From positions 558,001 through 622,000 of the forward strand of contig NZ_LNBE01000002.1 of assembly GCF_001445655.1 (NCBI RefSeq): DNA of 64,000 bases. Direction: 5' to 3'. A program made the translations under genes and the position numbers. Below the pieces are notes generated by a model that was given only the letters and a program-made list of their open reading frames with translations, had not been told where the DNA came from and ran no database searches. Source of the stretch: Streptomyces roseifaciens (GTDB taxonomy: Bacteria; Actinomycetota; Actinomycetes; Streptomycetales; Streptomycetaceae). Within the stretch, counting starts at the first letter, position 1. The number at the start of each line of letters is the position of its first letter. Positions 1 to 8,780 of this stretch are shown here, one piece after another.

Positions 1-1533
1 GTCCTGCCGGACGACCCGCGCTACGCCGACCTGGTCGTCGGCAACAACACCCGCTGGGTGGGCCGTCCCGATTCCGTGCGCATCGTCCACACCACCGAGC
101 AGGTCGTCCGGACCGTCCAGGAGGCGGTCCGCGCCGGCAAACGCCTGTCCATACGCGGCGGCGGCCACTGCTACGCGGACTTCGTCTACAACCCCGACGT
201 GCGCATCGTCATCGACATGACCACGATGGACCAGGTCACCTATGACGAGCAGCGCAAGGCCTTCTGCGTCGAGGCCGGGGCCACGCTGCTGCACGTCTAC
301 GAATCGCTCTACAAGGGCTGGGGGGTGGCCCTCCCCGGCGGCATGTGCTATTCCGTGGGCGTCGGGGGTCACATCAGCGGCGGCGGGTACGGAATGCTCT
401 CGCGCAAGCAGGGCCTCACCATCGATCACCTCCACGCCATCGAGGTCGTCGTCGTGAACGCCGACGGCACCGCGCGGGCCGTGGTGGCGACCCGCGAGGC
501 CGACGACCCCCACCGCGACCTGTGGTGGGCGCACACCGGCGGGGGCGGCGGCAACTTCGGCGTGATCACCCGCTACTGGTTCCGTTCCCCGGGCGCGACC
601 GGAAGCGACCCCGCCAAGCAGCTGATGCACCCGCCGAAGGACGTCTTCGTCAGTGCCGTCTCGCTGCCCTGGAGCAAGCTCGACAAGGCGCGCTTCGCCA
701 CGCTGGTGAAGAACTTCGGGACCTGGCACGAGAAGAACGCCGGCCCCGACTCGCCCTACGCGTCGCTGTGCAGCTTCCTGATGATCAATCACAAGGCGAA
801 CAACAGCATCGGGCTGCTCACCCAGATGGACGCCGGCGTCCCCGACGCCGAGAAGCTCATCACCGCCTACGTCGCCTCCATCACCTCCGCCCTCGGCATC
901 AAGCCCGAGCCGCTGACCTCGGCCGTCGGCGAGCAGGGCCCGATGCCCGACTTCTTCACCCCCCAGCGGGTGCCCTGGCTGGCCTCCGTCCGCTTCCTGG
1001 GCACCAACAACCCCACGCTCACCAACCCCACCCTGCGCGGCATCCACAAGTCCGCGTACCTGCGCAAGAGCTTCGACGACGCCCAGATCGCGTCGATGTA
1101 CAAGCACCTCACCCGCACCGACCTGCAGAACCCCAACTCCATGGTGGTCCTGCTCTCCTACGGCGGAAAGATCAACACCGTGCGCTCCGGCGACACGGCC
1201 TCCGCCCAGCGCGACTCCATCTTCAAGGGCCTCTTCCAGAGCTTCTGGCCCGACAGGAAGCAGGACGCCCAGAACCTGGCCTGGACCCGGGAGATCTACA
1301 CCGAGGTCTTCGCCTCCACCGGCGGCTACCCGGTCCCCGGGCCGGCCACCGACGGCTGCTACATCAACTACCCCGACAGCGACATCGCCGACCCGCAGCA
1401 GAACAAGTCGGGCGTGCCCTGGTACACGCTCTACTACAAGGACAACTACCCGCGCCTGCAGCGGGTGAAGGCCGCGTACGACCCCCGGAACGTCTTCCGG
1501 CACTCGCAGTCGATCGCCCTGCCCAAGTCCTGA
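1..1533 (+). CDS. FAD-dependent oxidase, BBE family (5' end cut)
   Basis: The reading frame is open from base 1, so the start lies outside the window. The protein has the berberine-bridge-enzyme layout: an N-terminal FAD-binding domain and a C-terminal BBE segment (KAAYDPRNVFRHSQSI) that closes over the flavin. Both attachment points for a bicovalent FAD are visible: the His of RGGGHC and the Cys of GGMCYSVGVGGH. Such enzymes oxidise alcohols, sugars or alkaloid-like substrates with O2; the substrate here cannot be told. No signal peptide can be judged because the N-terminus is missing. A reductase gene follows 73 bp downstream on the same strand, so the two may be co-transcribed. Confidence 0.9.
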   Translation, partial: VLPDDPRYADLVVGNNTRWVGRPDSVRIVHTTEQVVRTVQEAVRAGKRLSIRGGGHCYADFVYNPDVRIVIDMTTMDQVTYDEQRKAFCVEAGATLLHVYESLYKGWGVALPGGMCYSVGVGGHISGGGYGMLSRKQGLTIDHLHAIEVVVVNADGTARAVVATREADDPHRDLWWAHTGGGGGNFGVITRYWFRSPGATGSDPAKQLMHPPKDVFVSAVSLPWSKLDKARFATLVKNFGTWHEKNAGPDSPYASLCSFLMINHKANNSIGLLTQMDAGVPDAEKLITAYVASITSALGIKPEPLTSAVGEQGPMPDFFTPQRVPWLASVRFLGTNNPTLTNPTLRGIHKSAYLRKSFDDAQIASMYKHLTRTDLQNPNSMVVLLSYGGKINTVRSGDTASAQRDSIFKGLFQSFWPDRKQDAQNLAWTREIYTEVFASTGGYPVPGPATDGCYINYPDSDIADPQQNKSGVPWYTLYYKDNYPRLQRVKAAYDPRNVFRHSQSIALPKS

Positions 1534-1606
1534 CCCCGTCCGAGCCCCGGCCCGGCCGGCGGAACACCGGCCGGCCCGGGGAGAACCCCAGTTGGAGGAG
1601 AACCAG

Positions 1607-2368
1607 ATGACCGCACAGTTCGAAGGCAAGGTCGCCCTCGTCACCGGGGCGGGCTCCGGCATAGGCCGGGCCAGTGCCCTGGCCTTCGCACGCCAGGGCG
1701 CCACGGTCGTCGCCGTCGACGTCGCGCTGGAGCCCGCCGTGGAGACCGTACGGCTCATCGAGGAGGAGGGCGGCAAGGGCAGCGCCGTGGCCGCCGACGT
1801 CACCAGCGCCCAGGACGTCGAGGCGATGGTCGCCACGGCGGTGTCCCGCCACGGCGGCCTGCACATCGCGCACAACAACGCCGGGCTCTTCGCCCGGCCG
1901 ACGCCCCTGGCCGACACCGACCTCGCCTCCTGGCACCGGCTCCTGGGCGTCAACCTCACCGGCGTGATGCTGTCGATGAAGTACGAGATCGCCCACATGC
2001 GCGAGCACGGTGGCGGTGTGATCGTCAACGCCTCGTCCAACATCGGCTTCCACGGCCGCCGCCCCGGCATGGCCGCCTACGTCGCCTCCAAGGCGGGCGT
2101 CAGCGCGCTGACGCGCGTGGCCGCGCTGGACCACATCAAGGACGGCATCCGCATCAACGCCGTCAGCCCCGGTGCCTCCAACACCGCCATGTCCTTCCGC
2201 CCCGGCGAGACCGAGGCCGACCGCAACGCGCGGGTGGCCGGGACGGTGCCGATCGGGCGCGTGGCGGAGACGGAGGAGATCGTCGCCGCGGTGCAGTGGC
2301 TCGCCTCGGATGCCGCGAGCTTCGTGGTCGGCCACGACTTGGTGGCCGACGGCGGCATGACCGCCTGA
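1607..2368 (+). CDS. SDR family NAD(P)-dependent oxidoreductase
   Basis: Classical short-chain dehydrogenase of 253 residues. The cofactor motif TGAGSGIG is near residues 13-20, NNAG near 90, the catalytic Ser in NASSN, and Tyr/Lys in YVASK. The C-terminal GHDLVADGGMTA is typical of the 3-oxoacyl-ACP-reductase-like subgroup. I chose the ATG at 1607 because GGAGGAG lies about 7 bases upstream; an in-frame start 15 bases earlier would lie on top of this ribosome site. It probably works with the upstream flavin oxidase on a shared alcohol/ketone substrate, which is inference from position only. Confidence 0.93.
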   Translation: MTAQFEGKVALVTGAGSGIGRASALAFARQGATVVAVDVALEPAVETVRLIEEEGGKGSAVAADVTSAQDVEAMVATAVSRHGGLHIAHNNAGLFARPTPLADTDLASWHRLLGVNLTGVMLSMKYEIAHMREHGGGVIVNASSNIGFHGRRPGMAAYVASKAGVSALTRVAALDHIKDGIRINAVSPGASNTAMSFRPGETEADRNARVAGTVPIGRVAETEEIVAAVQWLASDAASFVVGHDLVADGGMTA

Positions 2369-2375
2369 CCCTCCG

Positions 2376-2413
2376 GCCCCGGGGCGCGGGGTGCCCACCC
2401 CGCGCCCCGGGGC
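2376..2413. terminator. bidirectional terminator between convergent genes
   Basis: Perfect 17-bp inverted repeat (2376-2392 with 2397-2413) with a 4-base loop, lying between the ends of the plus-strand SDR gene and the minus-strand ferritin-like gene. No T-run follows, as is usual in Streptomyces. Confidence 0.8.
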
Positions 2414-2423
2414 ACTGCGCGTC

Positions 2424-3617
2424 TCACCACCTCGGGCCGCCCGGCAGCGCGGTGCTGCCGGGAACATTGCCGGGCAGACTGCGGCGGGCCTCGCCGAGGA
2501 GCTCCTCGGTGATCTCGTACGTCGCGGAGGCGTACAGCCCTCGGGCGCGCCGGGCCGGGTCGGGGTGGGGATTGCGGTACAGCTGCACCGACAGGTCGCG
2601 CAGCTGCAGCATGGTGGGGACGGCGGCCTGCATCACCGCCGGATCCCGGGTGAACGCCGCCTCCAGCACGCACAGCAGCCGGGCGTAGGTCTCGTTGAAG
2701 CGCTCGGCGGCACGCCGTACCGCGCTGCCCGGCGGATAGTGGGCGACCTTGGCTTCGGGGTCGACGGGGTAGGCGTCCTCCCAGCTGACGTCGAGGGCCG
2801 GGCCGGTGGGCCCGGAGGCCGGGGTGTCGTGCGGGCCGTAGCGGCGCCGCCGGCGGATCTCGTCGAAGCGGAAGTAGTGCGCGGGCTCGCGGGCCTCGCC
2901 GAAGAGCTGGTCGTCGGTGTTGTAGATGGTGCGGCTCACGCCCTCGCCCTGCTCGGTGATCACGCGCAGGGCCTTGAGGGCGGAGGCCCGCCCGGTCACG
3001 GGGAAGACCTCGCCGCCGGAGTTGTAGAAGTCCTCCGGGCCCACCTGGCGCCGGGGGTCGCCCCGGAACAGCTCGGCCTCGCCCAGCTCCTCCGTCAGCC
3101 GGATCAGCCCCGTGCGGATGGTGTTGTAGAACTGGCCGATCGACGTCCAGCCGGTGTCGCCCGCCACGGAGGGGTGGCCGGGCGGCTCCGCCACGTACTC
3201 GGGCCGCTCGATGTACAGGAAGGTGTCCAGCGCCGCGGTCCCGAAGTGGCGCAGGGCGATGGGGACCTTGTCCCGGCTGTAGGGGAGCAGGGCCGGATAG
3301 CCGGTGACGAACCGGGAGTGGGCGACCAGGGGCTTGCCGCCGACGGCGTTGAGGAGGTTGGCGACCAGCGTCATGTGCAGCATCTCTTCGAGCACGACGG
3401 CCCGGATCGCGTAGAAGGCCGTCCGGTTGGTGCCGGGGCGCAGGGTGTACATGGCCGTCAGGTAGGGCGGGATGGTGAGGTGTTCCAGCGTCAGCGCGGC
3501 CTGGAGGAAGACGTGCAGGTCGGCGCGGTCGCGCGGGACCCGGAACGGCGGCTCCTCGACCCGGGACGGCTCGGCCGAGAGACCGGCGAGGGCCGAGGGC
3601 GGGGGAAGGGTGCTCAT
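2424..3617 (-). CDS. ferritin-like domain protein
   Basis: 397-residue protein whose first ~250 residues match the ferritin-like/iminophenylpyruvate-dimer-synthase-type domain (as in VioB and RebD-associated proteins). The helical segments LEHLTIPPYL and EEMLHMTLVANLLN carry the Glu and His residues expected to bind a di-iron or similar metal centre. The start at 3617 overlaps the stop of the GMC oxidoreductase gene by 4 bp and is preceded by AAGGAGG. It is the last gene of a three-gene operon with a GMC flavoenzyme and a small dehydrogenase subunit, so a role in the same oxidation is likely. The reaction is unknown. Confidence 0.85.
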   Translation of the reverse strand: MSTLPPPSALAGLSAEPSRVEEPPFRVPRDRADLHVFLQAALTLEHLTIPPYLTAMYTLRPGTNRTAFYAIRAVVLEEMLHMTLVANLLNAVGGKPLVAHSRFVTGYPALLPYSRDKVPIALRHFGTAALDTFLYIERPEYVAEPPGHPSVAGDTGWTSIGQFYNTIRTGLIRLTEELGEAELFRGDPRRQVGPEDFYNSGGEVFPVTGRASALKALRVITEQGEGVSRTIYNTDDQLFGEAREPAHYFRFDEIRRRRRYGPHDTPASGPTGPALDVSWEDAYPVDPEAKVAHYPPGSAVRRAAERFNETYARLLCVLEAAFTRDPAVMQAAVPTMLQLRDLSVQLYRNPHPDPARRARGLYASATYEITEELLGEARRSLPGNVPGSTALPGGPRW

Positions 3618-5542
3618 GCCCGGCCCTCCTTCCGGCCGTCCGCAGCGGGCGCGGCGCCGGGCGGCCCTACGGCGGCGGGCCGGTGAGCCTCCGTCAGGTC
3701 GCGGTGGATGCGCTCGCTGCTGCGCAGGGCGAGGGCGGCCATGGTCAGCGAAGGGTTGGACGTGCCCATCGACGGCATGCTGCCGCACCCCACGGCGTAG
3801 AGGTTGGGGTGGTCCCAGCAGCGCTGCCAGGCATCGACCACGGAGGTGCCGCGGGAGGTGCCCATGATGTGCGTGCCGCCGCCGTGCCCGGCGCCGTTGA
3901 AGGTGAAGCCGCGGCCCTCGAAGCGGAAGTGGCCGGGGGAGAGGGGGCCTGGTGCGTAGGCCGTGCGGTCCTCGGCTCCCAGCAGGCGGAAGATCTCCCC
4001 GGAGACGGTCCTCGCCGCGGCCATGCCGCGCTTGACCCGGTCGGAGAGGTCGTAGGTGATGACCGGGCGCGGATTGCCGAGCCGGTCGCGGTGGCGCGGG
4101 TCGACGGTCACCCTGTTGCGCTCCTCGGCCTCCTGCTCCATCAGGAACTGCACGGAGACCTGTCGGCCGATCTCCTCGCCCAGCGCGGCGCGCAGCCGGG
4201 CCCCGAAGACGCCCTTGCCGCGCGGCTGCGCGGAGTCGGCCCCGATGCCCAGCAGCCGGGCCACGTCACTGCCCGGGGAGCCCGTGGGCCAGCCCCATCC
4301 CCAGTTGCTGATCTCGATGCGGAAGGGCGCCCGCTCGCGCCGGGCGGGGCCGGTGCGGAAGCTCTCCAGACCGGCGGTGGACGCGGGCCCGCGGAATGGT
4401 CCGACCGGGTGGCCCGCCAGCCCCCAGCCGAGCAGGACCGGGTGGTCCATCAGGTTCCGCCCGACCTGGTCGCTGTGGCCGGCGAGCCGGGAGACGAGGA
4501 GCAGCCGGGCGTTCTCGACGGCGTGCGCGGCCAGGACGACGACGTCCGCCTCGGCCGTACGGGTGGTGGCGACGGGGGTCGCCGGGTCCTCGTACTCCTG
4601 GTACTCGACGCCGAGGGCGCGGCCGTTCCCGTCGGCCAGGACGCGGCTGACGACGGCGTGGGTGAGGAGGCGGACCCGCCGGCGGTCCCACGCGGCCTGG
4701 GTCTTGAGCGGGGTGTACTTGGCCTGCACGGGGCAGATCGGCACGCAGGAGGCGTTGCCCACGCAGCGCTCCCCGTAGTTGGGCAGGCCCGCCGCGCCGG
4801 CCGGGCGGTAGCCCAGGCCGCCGTCGTAGCGCCGGTCGGGGGTGCTGTTGCGGGCGTGGGGGGTGCCGACGACCCGCAGGGTGGTGCCCGGGGCGCCGGG
4901 GGCCTCCCGGACCGTGGCCCCGTCGAGGCGGGCGGCGAAGACGTCGTCGACGTAGCTGCGGGGGATCTCGTGCATCGGGTAGACGTAGCCGTCGGGGAAG
5001 GGGAGGCCGATCGCGGCGGCCTGCTCGGCGGCGTTGCCCGCGACGCCGAGGGCCCGTTCGGCCGCGCGGTAGTGGGGCTCCAGGTCGTCGTAGCCGAGGG
5101 GCCAGTCGCGGCCGTAGCCGTAGGCCCGGCGGGTCCTGAAGTCCTCGGGGTGCATGCGCGGGGTCAGCCCGAGCCAGTGCAGGACGGTGCCGCCGCGGGC
5201 GCGCAGGTAGTCGGTGGCGTAGGGCAGGGGGCCCTGCTGGACGAAATAGCCGTGGGCCCGGTAGCCGCCGGAGGGGAGGCCGGTGAGGTCGAGGACGTCG
5301 GGGGAGGGGGCCGCGGCATTGGGCCGGTAGGGGGAGTTGGGCACCTTGGCCAGGGCGCCGTAGAAGGTGTCGAGGGCGTCGAGGTGGCCGGGCCAGGTGT
5401 CCAGGGTGCCGGTGCCGGCCTCCAGGACGAGGACGCGCCAGCCCTTGTCCCCCAGCTCCTTGGCGACGAGCGAGCCGGACAGGCCGGCGCCCACCACGAT
5501 GACGTCGTACCGCCCGCGGCCGTGGCGCGGCGCCGGGCTCAT
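3614..5542 (-). CDS. GMC-family FAD oxidoreductase
   Basis: 642-residue flavoenzyme. The N-terminal dinucleotide motif GAGLSG is near residues 18-23. A Cys-rich stretch (CVGNASCVPICP, about residues 259-270) is of the type seen in gluconate 2-dehydrogenase/fructose dehydrogenase large subunits. The catalytic-His region NGAGHGGGTHIMG is near 548-560, and the C-terminal FAD contact is GTSNPSLTMAALALR. Such proteins oxidise sugars, polyols or sterol-like alcohols and pass electrons to a partner. No signal peptide is seen. It overlaps both neighbours by 4 bp (upstream small-subunit-like gene, downstream ferritin-like gene), so the three are translationally coupled. Confidence 0.9.
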   Translation of the reverse strand: MSPAPRHGRGRYDVIVVGAGLSGSLVAKELGDKGWRVLVLEAGTGTLDTWPGHLDALDTFYGALAKVPNSPYRPNAAAPSPDVLDLTGLPSGGYRAHGYFVQQGPLPYATDYLRARGGTVLHWLGLTPRMHPEDFRTRRAYGYGRDWPLGYDDLEPHYRAAERALGVAGNAAEQAAAIGLPFPDGYVYPMHEIPRSYVDDVFAARLDGATVREAPGAPGTTLRVVGTPHARNSTPDRRYDGGLGYRPAGAAGLPNYGERCVGNASCVPICPVQAKYTPLKTQAAWDRRRVRLLTHAVVSRVLADGNGRALGVEYQEYEDPATPVATTRTAEADVVVLAAHAVENARLLLVSRLAGHSDQVGRNLMDHPVLLGWGLAGHPVGPFRGPASTAGLESFRTGPARRERAPFRIEISNWGWGWPTGSPGSDVARLLGIGADSAQPRGKGVFGARLRAALGEEIGRQVSVQFLMEQEAEERNRVTVDPRHRDRLGNPRPVITYDLSDRVKRGMAAARTVSGEIFRLLGAEDRTAYAPGPLSPGHFRFEGRGFTFNGAGHGGGTHIMGTSRGTSVVDAWQRCWDHPNLYAVGCGSMPSMGTSNPSLTMAALALRSSERIHRDLTEAHRPAAVGPPGAAPAADGRKEGRA

Positions 5543-6048
5543 GAGCCGTCCCCGCGCGGGCCGGGCGCGCCGCGGAAGCGGTCACCCGCCCGGGCGACGG
5601 CCGGGGCGCCGGGCGGCGGATCGGCCCAGGTGCCGAAGCCGGGGGGCTTGGCCCCGGCGGGGTGCCCGTGGAACGTGCGCCACACCAGGCCCTCCGTATG
5701 GGCCTCGGGGGAGACGGTGAAGGCGGTGTTGGCCCGCTCCCGGCCGAGGGCGGTGTGGACGGACCCGGCGAGCTGCGGCCACACCCCCAGGTACCAGGTG
5801 TGGGCGAGGGCGCGGGCGATGTCGCGCGAGGTCTCGTCGGCGATGCCGTCGGGGTCGCCGCCGGCGGCGGCGAGGGCGTCGAGGAAGCGGCCGAGGGCCG
5901 GCTCCCCGACCTGCTCGCGTGCGGTCGCGTGGTACAGCTCGGCCATGCCGGTGCCGTGGAGCTCGAAGGCGTCGAAGCCGGTCAGGGCGGCCGAGGCGGT
6001 GAGGAAGTCGTCGAGGGAACGTGCGGACGTGCCTGTCTTCGGTGCCAT
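5539..6048 (-). CDS. FAD-dependent sorbitol dehydrogenase small-subunit-like protein
   Basis: 169-residue protein resembling the FAD-SLDH/gluconate-dehydrogenase small-subunit family. It begins with a DDFLTASAALTGF helix, has the central HTWYLGVWP that corresponds to the family's LWYTG motif, and ends with PPGFGTWADPPPGA. Such subunits usually stabilise or export a GMC catalytic subunit, which here is the next gene, overlapping by 4 bp. Unlike many family members it shows no Tat signal. The ATG at 6048 is preferred over an upstream GTG at 6129, whose extra residues look non-coding; the ribosome site is weak. First gene of the operon. Confidence 0.75.
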   Translation of the reverse strand: MAPKTGTSARSLDDFLTASAALTGFDAFELHGTGMAELYHATAREQVGEPALGRFLDALAAAGGDPDGIADETSRDIARALAHTWYLGVWPQLAGSVHTALGRERANTAFTVSPEAHTEGLVWRTFHGHPAGAKPPGFGTWADPPPGAPAVARAGDRFRGAPGPRGDGS

Positions 6049-6186
6049 CCGTGACCACCCATCCGTGGGACCTGACGCATGTCTATCGGAGACTCCACGG
6101 TGAGTGAAGAGGAAACAAATCCCCTTCACTCGTATGAGTGTTCGGTGGGGCGGGTGCCGGACGGGATGCCGGGAGGCGGCGGCGGG

Positions 6187-6217
6187 ACGGCCCCCGCGCT
6201 CGGGGTGCGGGGGCCGT
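6187..6217 (-). terminator. terminator of the L,D-transpeptidase gene
   Basis: 11-bp perfect inverted repeat (6187-6197 with 6207-6217, 9-base loop) about 35 bases beyond the stop codon of the minus-strand gene that ends at 6252. Confidence 0.6.
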
Positions 6218-6251
6218 GGGACCGCGGAGCGGAGGGGTTCTCCGGGTCCGC

Positions 6252-6965
6252 TCAGGTGCCGGGCTTGCGGCCGTAGACGAAGACGTCGTCCCCGTTGCCC
6301 AGCATGGACCAGTACGTCTTGGCGTCGGCGGTGCGCATGTTCACGCAGCCGTGCGAGCCGGGCGGCGACCAGACGCTGCCGTCGATGGCGTGGAAGGCCT
6401 GCCCGCCGTCGAAGAACTGCGCGTAGGGCATCCGCACCTTGTAGATCGTCGACCAGTGGTCGGCCGAGCGCCAGTAGATCTTCTTGGTGCCGGTCCGCGT
6501 CTCGTAGCCGTCACGCCCGGTGCGTACCGGCACCGGGCCGAACCTGAGGGCCTTGCCGTCCTGTATCCAGCTGATCTGGCGGCTGAGGTCGACGCAGGCT
6601 ATCCGGCCCTTGTCCACCGGGCACTTCCCGGCGGCGTTGGGGTCCCGGCGCGTGATCTCCTCCTGCATCACCCCCCAGGTGATCGGCCCCGCGAAGCCGA
6701 TGTTCGGGGTGATGCGGCGACTGGTCTGGAAGTCCTGGATCGCCTTGCAGTCGGCGGGCGACTGCTGTCCGTCGACCGGTCTGCCCAGGAACTTCTCGGC
6801 CTCCTTCTGATAGGGCCCGGTCCTCGTCGTGCAGGAGGGGGCCGCCTCGGCGGACCCGCCCATCGCGAGCGTCAGCGGCGCCGCCAGCCCGAGGGCGCCC
6901 AGCAGCACCCCGAGCCGGCGTGCCGCTACCGGCCGCGCCGTCGTCCTTCTGCTAAGTGTTCCCAT
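6252..6965 (-). CDS. secreted L,D-transpeptidase (YkuD domain)
   Basis: 237 residues. A twin-arginine-rich N-terminus and hydrophobic segment (LGVLLGALGLAAPLTLAMGG) end in AEA-A, a likely signal peptide. A peptidoglycan-binding-like region (CTTRTGPYQKEAEKFLG to ITWGVMQ) precedes the YkuD catalytic domain with HAIDG and SHGCVNM near residue 204. The catalytic Cys and His are present; the usual Arg after SHGCV is Asn. These enzymes form 3-3 crosslinks in peptidoglycan outside the membrane. The ATG at 6965 fits the signal peptide, but no clear ribosome site precedes it. Confidence 0.88.
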   Translation of the reverse strand: MGTLSRRTTARPVAARRLGVLLGALGLAAPLTLAMGGSAEAAPSCTTRTGPYQKEAEKFLGRPVDGQQSPADCKAIQDFQTSRRITPNIGFAGPITWGVMQEEITRRDPNAAGKCPVDKGRIACVDLSRQISWIQDGKALRFGPVPVRTGRDGYETRTGTKKIYWRSADHWSTIYKVRMPYAQFFDGGQAFHAIDGSVWSPPGSHGCVNMRTADAKTYWSMLGNGDDVFVYGRKPGT

Positions 6966-7039
6966 ATGACGTAAGACTGATAGCACCGGCCGGTGGTTGC
7001 AGCCGGGACCGAGGGGGCCGAGGGGCCGGAGAGGGCCCG

Positions 7040-7058
7040 CCGCCGTCCCGGACGGCGG
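7040..7058 (-). terminator. hairpin after the secreted repeat protein gene
   Basis: Short GC-rich palindrome (8-9 bp stem) about 25 bases beyond the stop of the minus-strand gene ending at 7082. A modest terminator candidate. Confidence 0.4.
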
Positions 7059-7081
7059 TCCCTCGAACGGAGCAGCGGGCG

Positions 7082-7600
7082 CTAGGAGATGGCGGCGCCC
7101 GTGGGGATCGCGTTCAGGGCCACGGGGGAAATACTGACGATCTTGTTCCAGTCGAAGTAGTACTTGTCCATCGCGGCCGGGCTGGTGATCCACCGCTTGA
7201 TGCCGTTGCTCACCAGATACACCGCAGGACCGTCGGGAGATTTCGCGAGAATGGCGCCGTCGGACAGCTGGCCGCCGTCGTCGATGCTCGCGATGTCGAC
7301 GACGGTCTGAATTCCGTTCCAGTTCCGGAACAGGTTGTTGTACGTGGCCGGGTTGGGGATCCAGCGCCGTTTGCCGTCCAGGATCAGATAGACGGCGGGG
7401 CTGTTCACCCCTTTCAGCCGGGCGCCGTTGAGTTCGGGGTGCCGTCCGCGGAGCTGCGCGCCGGAATCGCGCGCGACGGCGGTTGCGGCCGCGGTTTCTG
7501 ACGCGGTGTCGGCGGCGGCCTGGGCCGCGGGCGCCGCGGCGAGGCCGGAAACGGAGGCGGCCACGAGGGCCAGGGCAGCGAACCACGAGCGTCTGGACAT
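7082..7600 (-). CDS. secreted two-repeat protein of unknown function
   Basis: 172 residues. A clear Sec signal peptide (MSRRSWFAALALVAAS to AAQAA) is followed by a mature part with two copies of a ~45-residue unit, each starting PAVYL and containing an RWI-x-(N/S)PA motif (KRRWIPNPATYNN and IKRWITSPAAMDKY). Similar short VYL-NG-K-R units occur in surface and cell-wall-associated bacterial proteins, so an extracellular binding role is plausible, but I do not recognise the family. GGAGG stands about 6 bases before the ATG at 7600. The gene faces a divergent transporter gene across 261 bp. Confidence 0.8.
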   Translation of the reverse strand: MSRRSWFAALALVAASVSGLAAAPAAQAAADTASETAAATAVARDSGAQLRGRHPELNGARLKGVNSPAVYLILDGKRRWIPNPATYNNLFRNWNGIQTVVDIASIDDGGQLSDGAILAKSPDGPAVYLVSNGIKRWITSPAAMDKYYFDWNKIVSISPVALNAIPTGAAIS

Positions 7601-7861
7601 ATTTCCTCCAACCGTGAACGGAAGTGGGGGAAGAGCTCAACTCGCCGGGAATGCCGTGCCTTTTGCCTGCCGGCCAACCCTTACGGCGCCGTGCCCGCTT
7701 GTCAATGTCCGCTCGAATATCGGTGCGGACGGCCAGCGATTCTGCGCCACCGGTGCGCCTGTGCCCCGTCCGCCCGCGATCGGCAGAAGATGGAAAGGGT
7801 ATTCCGGATCCATCCCCCAGGAATACCCGATTCCGCAGTGCGGCACGAAAGGAGTGACGGC

Positions 7862-8755
7862 GTGCGGAGTTTTCCCGCCCTCCTCTTCGCCCTGCTCGCC
7901 GCGGCCGCCAACGCCCTGGCGATCGTCCTGCAGCGCCGGGCCGCGCGGACGGTCCCCCTCGCCCCGGGCCTGCGCCTCTCCCTCTTCGCCCAACTGCTGC
8001 GGCGCAAGGCCTGGCTCGGCGGAATGGCCGCCGTCATGGCCGCGGCCTGCCTCCAGGCCCTCGCGCTCTCGCAGGGCGCCATGGCCGTCGTCCAGCCCGT
8101 CTTCGTCCTGGAGCTGCCGTTCGCCCTTCTCCTGGGCGGTCTCCTGCTGGGCCGCAAGGTCACCCGCCCGGCGTGGCGCGGAGCCGTCTGCATCGCCGCC
8201 GGGCTGGGGCTGGCCCTCGCGGCCGCGGCACCCTCGCCCGGCACCGGGCGGCCGCCTGCGGACCGCTGGGTGATCGCCCTCGTCTGCTGCCTCGCCGTCA
8301 TCGCGGCGCTGACCGCGACGGCGCTGCGCCACCCCGAAGGAGGCCTGCGGGCCCTGTGCTTCGGCACCGCGGCCGCCGTCGGCTACGCGCTCACCGCCGC
8401 CCTGATGAAGGACGCCACGCACGCCTGGCAGGACGGCGGCATCACCGCCTTCTTCCTCTCCTGGCAGACGTACGGATTCGCCGTCGTGGGCGTGACGGCG
8501 CTGTTCCTGCTGGAGAACGCCATGCAGTCCGGCCCCCTGACGGCCTCTCAGCCCGCCCTCACCCTCGGCGACGCCCTGGTGAGCCTCGCGCTGGGCATCA
8601 CCCTGTACGAGGAGCACGTCCGCGGCGGCTGGTGGATCCTGCCCGAAGCGCTCGGAGCGGCCCTGGTGCTGTACGGGGCGGTCACGCTCTCCCGCGTCGC
8701 CCTCGCGCGGGACCTGGTGGCGCCGGACCGCCCGGGGGAGCCCGCACGGTCCTGA
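7862..8755 (+). CDS. DMT/EamA-type transporter
   Basis: 297-residue membrane protein with about ten hydrophobic segments in two EamA-like halves. It starts with an RSFPALLFALLAAAANALAIVLQRR helix pair and ends with LGAALVLYGAVTLS. Family members export metabolites or drugs; the substrate is unknown. The GTG start at 7862 is chosen because AAAGGAG lies 8 bases upstream and the membrane protein begins right there. An in-frame upstream extension to 7691 has no membrane or coding character. Confidence 0.85.
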   Translation: MRSFPALLFALLAAAANALAIVLQRRAARTVPLAPGLRLSLFAQLLRRKAWLGGMAAVMAAACLQALALSQGAMAVVQPVFVLELPFALLLGGLLLGRKVTRPAWRGAVCIAAGLGLALAAAAPSPGTGRPPADRWVIALVCCLAVIAALTATALRHPEGGLRALCFGTAAAVGYALTAALMKDATHAWQDGGITAFFLSWQTYGFAVVGVTALFLLENAMQSGPLTASQPALTLGDALVSLALGITLYEEHVRGGWWILPEALGAALVLYGAVTLSRVALARDLVAPDRPGEPARS

Positions 8756-8780
8756 GCCGCGGGGCGCCGGGCCCCGGCCG

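Noticed and set aside
5367..5720. Small plus-strand open frame over the start of the GMC gene
   Set aside because: Arg/Pro-rich composition, antisense to two well-supported genes, no ribosome site.
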